In this document: positions 45,280-55,093 of the stretch, one piece after another
Position numbering within the stretch: the first letter of the stretch is position 1
How the letters are laid out: every line of letters starts with the position of its first letter
The notes under the pieces: generated by a model
What the model was told of the DNA's origin: nothing
The model's input: the letters and a program-made list of their open reading frames with translations, nothing else
Databases searched by the model: none
Assembly (NCBI GenBank): GCA_905220665.1
Contig: CAJNAR010000192.1
Span: forward strand, 1-64,000
Source of the DNA: Albugo candida
Lineage: Eukaryota > Oomycota > Peronosporomycetes > Albuginales > Albuginaceae
Length of the DNA stretch: 64,000 nucleotides
Reading direction: 5' to 3'
Program-made: the position numbers and the translations under genes

Positions 45280-47349
45280 TTATCCAAAATGTTTTGTGTC
45301 GAGGTCGGAGTCTCTTCTCAGTTCGATTCTGTCATTTGAGATCATAACACGAACAGTCATTTCCACAGTCTTGTTTATTTGTACGACATGCACACAATTT
45401 TGTCGTACATCTTCCATGCATCGACAGCAACCAGATTTGGACTCGGAGCCATGCAGTAAAAGCCGATCAATCTCTTCCATGCTGTCTCTAGCACCAGCCG
45501 ATGCTTTTTTGAGACACGTGACCGAATCAGCTCGAGCGTTCTGCTCAAGACGCTTCCGATTCTTCACCGCTCTCTATTGCTCATCACCTTCAACATAATC
45601 AGAGTCGTCAGCACTCCATATTTTCTTCGATATCCAGTCTTCATGCCCATCGTCAATAAAAATTTCATACGTTTTTTCTTCCTGCGAAAAGTTTGTCAAT
45701 TCCTTCAATTCCGATAGAGAATCTTTCACATCGCTTGCTTGCATCGTTTCGGTACTGGGAGCTATTGTCTTTGTATGGGAATGATTACGGAGACGATCAA
45801 GGTCTTCCAAAGCTTGAACGAGTCTTTCTTCTGTCTCACGTAGATCTTCCTTACACGATTTCAACTCACTATTCGTAGCTTTGCCACCGATTGCTTCTTC
45901 CAAGGAGATTTAATGATAAAATGACACAATTGTTCTTTCGCAGGGAACAGTTCATCGGGAATCGGGTAGTGTTTTTTTTCACAGTAGCAACTTTGGCTTG
46001 TAGGGTTCGTATGAGTTCATCCTTCTCGCGAAGAAGACGCTTCCATGTTCCAAGAGACTTTAAATCCTCAGTGCTTGCACATCCCGATTTCTCGACTTGA
46101 GCTATTTTCAAGGCCAGTTCTTTCCTTTCGTCTTGGTACGTTCGAATAACACTGAGTGCTTCCAGCAGAGTGATCTGTACGTCGAGAATCTCACGAACTA
46201 GGCTAACTGCCGATACAGGAACAGGAGATGCCATCGCTTCAGGGGCTGAACGAAGTGCGACTTTAGAAGTGGATAATGCGCTTTAGGACTTTTCTAAAGT
46301 CGAAGACGTGTGCATCATGCGCATTCGCTTATTGGCAGCAGCAACTTCTTCAGTCTTCCGTTTCAAAACAGTATTCTGCTTTGCATGTAATTCCGATAAT
46401 TTCTGTAATTGGTACTGCTTTCGCTCTTCCTGACGTTTGAGACGAAGTATCCGCAGTTGTTGCTGTCGCTTTTCTTTCTGATGACGTTCGGATTCTTCCC
46501 TCCATTGACGCTGTAAATTCGCCTTTTGTTTTTTCATTGCAGATACTTCGTTCTCTAATGTTGTAATTTGCAATGTACCATTCTTGAGCTGTAAAGTAGG
46601 TCTTTTGCACTCCTGCTCGGCACCACGGGCAAAGCCAACTTGCTGCTGAAGACTTTTCCGCTGTTCGTGTAATCTGGAGGAGGGCATTGTCGAGTTGGCA
46701 TTACTATGAATGGCTGTTGCAAGTTTCTTTTCATCTTTCGTAAGCGCATCTATCTCTTCCTCCAGTTGAATGATCTTTTGCGAGTAATATGATGTCAAAG
46801 CGAGTAATTTAGCCTCCAGTGGCTTGCCAGCAACATTCTTCTCCTCATTTGTAATGGTCAAAGTAGAATGACTCAGTAACTCCAAAATCTTCTCCCGCTC
46901 TGTTTGCTCTTGCGACAAAAACTGTAAATCTGATGGTAACTTTTGCGTCGACCAGTCAGTTCTTTCATCATAACCAGCTTCTGTCTCCTTTGCAATAACG
47001 AGACTCGGCACTTTAGTTCGAATTCCATCGCTTCTTCCATTAATTTTGATTTGGCGGATACTTGTGTAATGTCTTCCGCGGAGAAAAGCTCTTGAGCAGC
47101 GCGTTTCCACCTCTCTTTGGAAGCCTCAAGAATACGTAACTCTTCATCTTTTATCAGCAGTAATTCGTTCAGCCTTTTTTTTTGTTCGGAATTGGAAATG
47201 GAGCCAATTTCAGGATGCGAGAGCTCCGACGTCGATATTCCGGAACTTAAGCTGGAATTTTGTTGTTTCAATACTTCGAGCTGTAATAGTTCCGTCTGAG
47301 TACATAAGCTCACAATCTCATTTTCATTTTGCACACATCTTTCCGCCAT
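45280..47349 (-). pseudogene. Kinesin-4 pseudogene copy 2, motor domain deleted in frame
   Basis: It starts at ATG 47347-47349 with MAERCVQNEN, the same N-terminus as copy 1. It then jumps directly to EIVSLCTQTELLQLEVLK, which in copy 1 follows the complete motor; the whole motor (over 300 residues) is missing and the frame is kept. The 53-nt intron (46922-46974) and the coiled coil to VLKRKTEEVAAANKRM are retained. Further lesions are a TAA at 46283-46285 (Lys in copy 1), a 2-nt expansion of an A run near 45970, a 1-nt loss near 45905, and a TAG at 45574-45576 (Gln in copy 1). Unlike copy 1 it retains the C-terminus, including a Cys cluster (SKSGCCRCMEDVRQNC) like the Cys-rich tail of KIF4. 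Convergent with the frame at 44663-45235. Confidence 0.92.
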
Positions 47350-48463
47350 TTCTTAATAAAAAAGTGCAACTACACGCAATAAAATATGAAAGTTTAAAGA
47401 TTTTAGTGCTAATATTTGACCAATCATATATCTACGCGAGATAAATATAAGAGTTTATCGGTGTGTCTTTGCACAATTATCCAGTTTATCATTCGTCTCA
47501 TTCTCATTTGATTGGAGTCCTCATCTTATTGTATAGGTCGTTGAAATGATGACCACAACTGCCGTATCTATTTGGTACTTTTTTGAGAGAGGAAAGAAAA
47601 CGTCTAAAAAGTGAAAAAGAGAAACGTACGTTTTACCAAATTGTAAAGCGCACACGCAAGTAGAGCTGCAGAATTCTCTGCACTTGGTTGGCGTGTTCAT
47701 TGATCAGAGAGACAGTATGAAGCACGTGAGCACTGTCGATTGATAGTTGGGGATCACAAGAGAGAGTTGCAACGTAAGACTTTTCATGTCGCTAAATTTG
47801 AGAATAGGCGACACAGCTGATCAAATATGAGGGTCGTAGAGCAGAAGAAAATTCACTTGAAACTTCAAATCAGATCACACTCATTTCGGTTGTAGACGTG
47901 GATTGAAATAACTGACCTGATGCCGTATTCCTAATCGTGCGATTTACATCGAGTCGAACGCGATAACGCAAAGCCAACCTCGAGTTTTGTTTGATTGACG
48001 TTGATGATTGTACGTTAGTCGTATCGTTCTTATCATCAAAGCAGAAATAATGGAATTGATTCTCAATTCTCATAGAAGTACATGGAGACGTCATCCGTCA
48101 CGAGAAGACTGAAACGATTAGAAGCGGTAATCAGATAACGTCAACGGATGTGGAAGGTGATCGAAGTGAAGCGGCTTGGATTTTCTGGAGATTTCCATAC
48201 TATTTTACGCGTCTGAATCGCTGATATTGCATTCTGTATATTTTACAATGACAGCGATCAACAGCCTGCGGCTCTGTCGTATGTTGCGAAACTTGTTATT
48301 AGTTATATGATTTTTCTGCTCATAATCCATTTCACTATGATTTACCTTTTTTATCGACTTCTATGGCTCGGTGCCATAGCCGGTAGACATAGTATGTCCC
48401 AGAACCATAAGTCCGTCCGACGTTATACAACGTATATCCTGACATCGACGTGAAGCATTCCTT

Positions 48464-48784
48464 TTGTATTCCAAGACAAGCGATTCCCTGAGAGATGTTA
48501 CTTCATTGGTAAACGGCAAGCATGGGTATCATTATACATTAACTTTTGTAGATACTCTCAGCCGTGATTACAGCCGGTTTATGCATCGTCTATTGCAAAG
48601 AAGATACTACATTAGCGACGTGTTTACAAATATTTCCAATGTGCGAATTCACTTTCAAATATGTCATTCAATCAACAAATATGGACTTCCGGACAATGTC
48701 ATTCATCAGCAGGATTGCACCAACTCACTCACTCTCAATGCAGCCAGAGATTCTCCAACAAGAAGAGGATTAAGACGAGCTTAA
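48464..48784 (+). pseudogene. Ty3/gypsy integrase remnant in block A
   Basis: A 106-codon open stretch reads VNGKHGYHYTLTFVDTLSRD and later NKYGLPDNVIHQQDCTNSLT. This follows the catalytic-core pattern of Ty3/gypsy integrases: a G-Y-D/H-x-(I/T)L-x-(F/V)VD-x-L(S/T) strand carrying the first catalytic Asp, then a GLP(D/E)-x-(I/V)-x-x-x-(R/Q)D segment carrying the second. The SDRD-like position reads HQQD. Flanking integrase parts are degraded. No LTR could be identified. Homologous, more damaged sequence lies in block B at about 58560-58860. Confidence 0.6.
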
Positions 48785-48972
48785 ATCGTACCTTTGTATT
48801 GCTACTTTGCAAGATGCGCGAATAAATAAGGCTAAAGGGTATACCATGGAGGTATGTTGAAGTATGTTCGTACTATGATAGTTGTAGCAAACATATTCCA
48901 CATCAATGTTTGAGATCGTCTACTCAAAAGCGAATTCTCTACGACAGCCGTAAGAGTGCACCATGTCCGCTT

Positions 48973-49485
48973 TTATATACAACGATAAAGTGAGAAACCT
49001 GAGACTCGATTTAACATTTTCTTTGATGGGGAGAAACAAGCGGTTGTGACGCGCGACAATGATGCCCTCACGTCTTGTAATTCCGATGAAAACGAGGTCA
49101 ATGGATAAAGCCTGCGATGTCTCCCAATGTATTCGATGTGTATATGATACTTTACGGTCGTTTGGAAGGCATTTGTCCAGCTGTTATAAAGGTCACAGCA
49201 AAATGTCAGCATCGTCCTGGGAATACATGTGACCGAAGCGAGCAAATAGCGTTTATACACCATAATCGGATAATATGACTTCGCGTTAGACTGGGAATAG
49301 TGACGACATAAACAAGCACCCAGTAGTGGCCTCGCCTTGTTTCCACTAATCCTCAACGCTAGCTGGGTCCAATGACAGAGAAATAACCAATCATACTTAC
49401 GAACGCACTCATCAAAGTGGTCAGCTAGCCATGCTTTGCGTCCTGCTGACTTTGATGCATCCTCCAGCAATTTGAGGCAATGCAA
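48973..49485 (-). pseudogene. Decayed ORF shared by both blocks, possible membrane protein
   Basis: Open for 170 codons from a TTG at 49485. LLEDASKSAGRK and SYYPIMVYKRYLLASV are conserved in block B as LLEDASKSGGRK and YPIMVYQRYSLV, the latter interrupted by stops and shifts at 59400-59680. Conservation of the minus-strand reading between diverged copies supports former coding. A hydrophobic stretch is present. It lies downstream of the WD40 segment on the same strand and may belong to the same ancestral gene or to a neighbour. Confidence 0.4.
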
Positions 49486-49559
49486 TTATCACTCATAATT
49501 ACTAAAAACGAAATCGTTCCTCACTACACCTGCATTATATGAACCACTTTCTTTCCAGT

Positions 49560-50300
49560 TGCGACCCACACAGCGCAGCATTATTCTCAGAACCTGATAC
49601 AATACAGAGCTTCCCCCGGCTTCAGAATGAGGCTACTAAAATGCAAGATATTTTGTTTGTATGACCCAAATGATCTTTTACAATTAGAGCAGTCCCCCGA
49701 CAAGTAATTTTAAAGACACAAATGCTGAACAAGTATCGACTGCTGGGGGAGAGGCTCACATGACACTGAGGTCCTGGTAGGAGCAGGACGCTCCAACATC
49801 AGTGTTCGAAGACAGTATTGAGTAGAAACATCCCAAACGCGTGCGACGCCATAAATAGATGTAAATGGAAAGGTTTCGTCATTAGAAAAAGTAAAAAGTC
49901 ACACCTGTGATGCTTCTTTGATAAGCATCGATACCCACAAAACACTTGCTGAGGTCTTACATCCCATAAACGAGTTGTTTCATCAGACGATGCGCTTGTA
50001 AATAGGCGAATATTGTGTCTGAAAGCCGCACAGTAGACATATTTCGTATGCTTATCCACCTCTCATGACAATGCTTTCGGCTTTTTCTATCGGCCAAAGT
50101 GCAAGATTGGCAGTCGGTTCCGGAACGCATAGTCGTACTGATTGGTCAGAAGATGCAGACGCAATACTTGCATCGACGAGGATCTATACAGATCGGGAAT
50201 ATCTCACATATGTCCCTCAAGTACTCTTCCTCATCTCCTGCACGGGCCAAATTTCACTAATCCAAGCTCGTCTTAGCAGCCATAAAGATATATGACGGTC
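49560..50300 (-). pseudogene. WD40-repeat protein remnant, block A
   Basis: Minus-strand pieces show WD40 signatures: ASIASASSDQSVRL, then RHNIRLFTSASSDETTRLWD, and, after a frame change near 49930, SIYGVARVWDVSTQYCLRTL. The S-A-S-x-D-x-T-x-RLWD pattern is typical of repeat ends. The pieces are in different frames with stops between; a short intron starting GTATCG at about 49930 could explain one change. WD40 propellers are protein-interaction scaffolds; the specific family cannot be told from three repeats. Confidence 0.7.
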
Positions 50301-52175
50301 GATTATTGGTGCCTTGCGGCAATGGTATAGACATGTATGAGTACGCGAGTAGCATTAAGTCATTAAGTTAAAATTTGACGCTAGAATGCTCCGTGTAGGA
50401 GCGTGAGGCTATTTTTATGCGACAATTCGACCCACTACATTGTTGTCCATGCGCTATTACATAAACGAAAGTCGGATTGGATATGTTCGCGTGAATCATA
50501 CTTCACATTATGATACAAAAGTGGGATCGCATTGGGGAACTCCACATGAGGTGTGAGAAGTAAGTAACCTAATGCGCTGTTGATACATAAATCACTTGTG
50601 CAAGGCTCTCACGTAATTGTACTCAATTTTGGAGAGCTTGTTGTGGATCTTCTCGTATACTCTTCTTTCTTCACGATATATTCGAATTTGTGGGATGCTG
50701 ACCTGTTAATTGCGACATATGAATGTGTTTATCGAAAGCCCCACTGTATTAGGGTATATCTTCTACAAAAAAACCATCCGACTTCATAGGTGAACAAGTT
50801 GAGCTAACGATAGCACGTCGCATATGTGTGGAAAGTACCTAGCGAATGCGACTACAAACGTGAGCAAACTCAACCTGGATACTTTGTCAATCACTCTTTC
50901 CTAGCATTGTCGGATCGGAACCTAGATCGCATGTGATAGCTGTGTTCTCTTTAATGATCTAGGCCTCGACAATTTACGCGAAAATGCTCACTTAACGTTT
51001 GATACTTTTATGAACATGTGAGGCATCTCATGAAGGGCTGATATGTAACGTGGGGCTGTGTACAGGTGGAAAAAGCTATGTGTTTCGTATCGGAGGCTTT
51101 GTACATAATCCAAATTGAATTACGTGTCAACATTTCAACAGACAGAAAAATCCAAACAGAGATACCGTGAGTGCGCTGCCACTCGCTACTACTTGTAGCG
51201 TAAGTCCCTTTTTTGTATCAGGAACTACTATGTAGCAGCCCACCTACACATATTGTTTTTTTCTTCCCGATTAAAGCAAATTGTGAGCTATCGAACGCTC
51301 ACATTGGCGTCTGTGGGACTATTGCCACTCTGATAGAGCTATTCGGCTTTTTCTTGAACGACAGCTCTATTCTCAATGTGAAATATGCCAGGAAAAGATT
51401 GCGAAATTTCTTGTCAGGAGCTCTGATGAAATCATCATCCCAGAAAGTACTTTGAGACTATTGGGGATGTCCGCGCTGTAGCTAGACCCCAAGAGCATAA
51501 AAGATCGAGCTTGCGTGCTTTCGTCGTATCCTTTCCAGAGAAAAATCCTTTTTCAAATAAGACACACTTGTGGGTTGTCGCTGGTTGCACAATCTCTTTC
51601 CTTGGCGTGATTTGCCCAAGTTTATATCAATGTGTCCGCAGCGTGATGATGAAGAATGGAGTAGTCTTTTGTCGAGTGAATGGGTCGAATAAGTGCTAAG
51701 CATTCTGAGATTGGTAAGTGCGACATTCCAGAATGTGACAAAGAGCTCAAATACGGTCTATTACGATCATTCCTTTCAATATAAAGTACTTCGTACAGCA
51801 GGTGCTACATTATAACGGAAGAATGGGTTCCATCGAAGTCACTATATATACTGTGTGCATCTGATGTAATCGTCGTGACAAGTCAGCTTAAAGAATGATC
51901 GAGCCAAGTTTGACATGAATGAATTGACATGGCAATAGCTCAATCTATTACCACTAAAGGAGAAACAAAACTATGCGGGACAGTAAAGGAAATCCGACGC
52001 TGAACAAGAGAAAAGCTTGAGCCGTCTCTAACATAAAACGAGACAAGAAGAATTACTACATCACCCAACTAAGGGTGTTGATTGTATCTAATTGGGAATG
52101 AGAAAGGAAGCATTGTAGCATCGGATAGAGGTAGGTCTTTATCAGAATGCCCCAACAAGCAGCGTTTTGATTAGA
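50301..52175. other. Unresolved part of block A
   Basis: Short frames on both strands only. Around 51490-51700 similarity to 61690-61855 is clear at DNA level (TTGGCGTGATTTGCC core), but the preserved reading frame cannot be decided. No motif was recognised. Confidence 0.35.
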
Positions 52176-53283
52176 TTAACTCGGAAGCAGACACCGGAAT
52201 GATACATTATAAAGGAGTACAAACAAGCATCGATCGGTTGTCAACGAAGAATTTAATTTCAAATATCGCAAAGTTTGCATCGCGTTGAAATCGATAGAAG
52301 CTACCACAATATAAATGAGATTAAAAGTATGCATATATTCAATGAGAAGCGCAAAAAGCGGATTTTTCTCCATAAGAATCACAGTGACTTTGTCGGATTT
52401 AAGCAAAACCTGCATTTGATAATTGAGGCATTCTTCATCTGCGCTCTTAATTCGCAGTAATCGTCCGTCGAAGTGTTTTGATGAAACTCGGAGTAGATAT
52501 CCTCGGTATGGAAGTGCGTGCCCCTTATAAATGGGACGTACTTTTGGTTCTTTCAGCAGACCAAGCAAGACAATTTGCTCTGCATTCATACTTTCCTCCA
52601 CTATATATTGCAAGTGCTCAAGAAAAACCTCTCCAAAAACGTAATGATCACCCTAGTGCTATTCTCGTGCTTTGTAAAATTTGCTTCCCTGACTTTGATA
52701 GAGAGTCCGAGAGGGGGTTGAAGAGATAATTGCTTTTTTTTAGCTTTCAAAAGCTTTAAACACCTTAGATGGTACTACCAAATGATCCACTAGGAGATTA
52801 AATTGAACATGCTTGATAGGAATTGACTTTTCCGCCTCCTCTTTTTCATCATCAAAGTATATATCTGCATTGATCTCTGCAAACATCAGATCCTCGCCAC
52901 CCTCCTTGACTGTTGACATCGTGAGATTGAGCATTTTGCTAGGTTTCGCATTTGGAAGGCCATGAGTGGTCAAAGTGTCTTGAGGGTCCTCAGGGGTAAG
53001 AAAGTTTGCCAGTGTCTTGTTACACGATCCCTTTATATTCTCGAGTACAATGAGTTATTTCAAACCGTTCAATACAATACACACCCCATCATATTCGCCC
53101 ACCAGCCATCGCCGGTTTTATAGCTGGCCAGGATCTTTCTTTGTTGTCTCTAAAGTACTTATACCCTTTGTCGCTTAACTTCATTCGCGTACCAGTTGTG
53201 TAAGGGCAGCTACATCGAGAATTTTTCAAAACGGTTGATAGCCAAAACAGTCCAAGAGTTGAACGAGCTGGAAATGCTTTCAT
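52176..53283 (-). pseudogene. Candidate secreted-protein family, member A, broken
   Basis: ATG 53281-53283 begins MKAFPARSTLGLFWLSTVLK, a good signal peptide, followed at once by SRCSCPYTTG. The reading continues in shifted frames: EYDGVCIVLNGLK, then a TAA, then LIVLENIKGS and the 52973-52740 stretch (GGEDLMFAEINADIYFDDEK), then GDHYVFGEVFLEHLQYIVEE into the 145-codon stretch ending at 52176 (RPIYKGHALPYRGYLLRVSS). Each part aligns with member B at 62466-63340 (for example ECNTVCILSHGLE; EEGLFAFVDITCNFDGA; ADVYVLGKIVLERVQHMVE). So a protein of at least 300 residues existed; at least three lesions now break it. The function is unknown, and the effector suggestion is inference. Confidence 0.65.
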
Positions 53284-53539
53284 ATTGAGCAGAGTAGGCT
53301 GTGTTTTTTTTTTTTACAGAGTAAATCTCAAAATGAATCAATGTCATTTGACTCGCATAGACCCCACCTGAAATGTCTCGTTGCTGTCGTCCGTCTATTG
53401 CCAATCAGAGATTTCTACGACAATGATTACTTTGCAGAACTGACGATATGGCGAAGATATTTACATGATCAACGTAGCACGCAGCTGTTTTCGGGATATC
53501 GTAAGCAACATACCCTAGAAGTCACAAATCTCTGATCGA

Positions 53540-53758
53540 ATGGGATTCGAAATCCGGATGTCGCGGGTTTAGTCCTCATTCGATTTGTATAAGTTCGTGT
53601 ACATAAAAAGGAAGGGGCTGGCTTCGTTGGGTTAAAATCTGTGCACCCAGCTCCAAAACTTCTCGGACTGGGCGAAAAATAGAATGCTTGAACTTGGCAA
53701 GCTAACTATTATTTTTTATGTACCTACCAAGTAGGAGAAAGCAACGAGGGTAGCTGCA
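53540..53758 (+). repeat. SINE-like element, copy 1
   Basis: It shares with 54041-54232 and 63495-63727 a core of AAAAAGGAA, GGCTGGCTTCG, GGGTT(A/C)(A/G)AATCTGTGCA(C/T)CC and a 3' part ATGTACCTA..AGTAGGAGA(A/G)AG. The B-box-like GGGTTCGAATC of the third copy points to a tRNA-derived SINE. About 200 bp. Confidence 0.55.
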
Positions 53759-53798
53759 GATGATCTGCGTATGCTTGTATCTGATTTTGATAGCAGTT

Positions 53799-53918
53799 TC
53801 AGTCTCAGTCTCAGTCTCAGTCTCAGTCTCAGTCTCAGTCTCAGTCTCAGTCTCAGTCTCAGTCTCAATCGCAATCGCAATCGCAGTCGCAGTCGCAGTC
53901 GCAGTCGCAGTCGCAGTG
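53799..53918. repeat. Hexanucleotide array (CAGTCT)n then (CARTCG)n
   Basis: About eleven CAGTCT units are followed from 53866 by three CAATCG and then about eight CAGTCG units. All six frames are open, giving Ser-Val, Ala-Val, Ala-Ile, Glu-Thr or Arg-Leu dipeptide runs, so frames across it are not genes. It sits between two SINE-like copies. Confidence 0.95.
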
Positions 53919-54040
53919 TCGTCATCGCCGTCTTCGTGTGGCAAAGAACAAGGGAAACCTACGCTCTATTTTCCTTTTAATATCATTTATGGCAACAGGT
54001 GCCACATAAATGGCGCAGATTGCATGCGGAAAAAGCACTC

Positions 54041-54232
54041 GCCGGATGTCGCGTATTCAGTCTTCATTGGATTTTAGAAGGGCGTGTATATAAAAAGGAA
54101 GCAGGCTGCTGGCTTCGAAGGGTACAAACCTGTCCGCTGGCAAGAAATAGAGTGCTATGCACGAGGCAACCCCTCGCACATTTTTTCATGTACCTATCTA
54201 GCAGGAGAGAGTAGCAAAGTTAGCTAGAGCAG
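54041..54232 (+). repeat. SINE-like element, copy 2
   Basis: It starts GCCGGATGTCGCG (copy 1: TCCGGATGTCGCG) and ends AGCAAAGTTAGCTAGAGCAG (copy 1: AGCAACGAGGGTAGCTGCAG). Same orientation as copy 1, about 500 bp downstream. Confidence 0.55.
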
Positions 54233-54496
54233 AAGTACATATCTATTAGATAGTATTCCTGAGTCTTTTATTGATAGCGTCTAAATCCATCATCATCTGG
54301 AACACGCCATCAAAAAAAGACTTACATTACAAAAGCTGACATCTTTTATTTTCTTCTCAATTTCATTTAAAAGAAGTGAATCCAAACACATATCACAATT
54401 GCTGAATATTGGCACGAAATCGCATAAAATAAAGAATAGAATCTCGTTGTAGCTTATTAAAGACAGAATTACTTGACATTCATGATTTAAAACTTC

Positions 54497-55093
54497 ATGG
54501 TCAGCGAAATGTATACAAGCAAGCGTTCTGCTTATTCTTGCGTGCTCTCGCATCATAACTGGACAATCTGCATTGCATCCTCATTTATTAGCCTTTTTGA
54601 CGATATTCTTGGCTCACCACAAAAAGCTATTTGTGGTCAAATCAAAACCACACTGGATGTGCAGGTGATATGCGACCACCTTGTGTCCATAATTTATGCA
54701 GAAAATCAAGATAATAGACTGGAATGTCTTTCGCAACCACAATTGAAATGCTTTATTGATAGCAGTGCACCGCAGCATCTGCGAATACAGCACTCGCAGA
54801 AAGATCGATCAACGCGTCAAAGACAATCACGACTGATCCCGTCCGATCTGAACGCTTTATATCATTGTTGTGTGCGATCCTGCGCGAAGGTATTGATATC
54901 GTGCCTTTTTCGATGCGCTGAACAAAATCTGGAGTCTTTGAGTTTTACATACTTTGTGAGCTTGAGAAAGGTAGTAGAGGCATCACATAGGTGTAACTTG
55001 ATAACACGGCTCCAGAAACCTTCACGATATGGAAGCAGCGCAAGAACTAAGAATGCGCTTTCGGATTCCTTATTGTTAACGTCAATTGACTGA
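54497..55093 (+). CDS. Unidentified 198-codon open frame
   Basis: A clean ATG-initiated frame of 198 codons, one of the longest non-transposon frames in the window. The product begins MVSEMYTSKRSAYSCVLSHH and contains ICGQIKTTLDVQVICDHLVS, a basic Gln/Arg stretch (SQKDRSTRQRQSRLIPSDLN) and many cysteines. It has no signal peptide, membrane helix or motif I recognise. It lies between the two duplicated blocks and outside the repeats. It may be a complete small gene or a large exon. Confidence 0.45.
   Translation: MVSEMYTSKRSAYSCVLSHHNWTICIASSFISLFDDILGSPQKAICGQIKTTLDVQVICDHLVSIIYAENQDNRLECLSQPQLKCFIDSSAPQHLRIQHSQKDRSTRQRQSRLIPSDLNALYHCCVRSCAKVLISCLFRCAEQNLESLSFTYFVSLRKVVEASHRCNLITRLQKPSRYGSSARTKNALSDSLLLTSID

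Larger units (their letters stand above)
47640..53335. repeat. Segmental duplication, copy A
   Basis: Similarity to 57360-63360 is collinear: GCTGTCGATTGATAGT (47734 / 57448), TGGAGATTTCCATACTATTTTA (48189 / 58248), GGTGCCATAG-type and AGAACCATAAG segments (48370 / 58440), CTTTGATGCATCCTCCAGCAA (49450 / 59650), the WD40 remnants, TTGGCGTGATTTGCC (51602 / 61798) and the secreted-protein gene. Identity is patchy with many indels, so the duplication is old. Confidence 0.8.

Noticed and set aside
53702..54077. Open frames with Ser-Val, Glu-Thr and Arg-Leu repeats as low-complexity proteins
   Set aside because: They are translations of the hexanucleotide array, open in all frames; no gene context.
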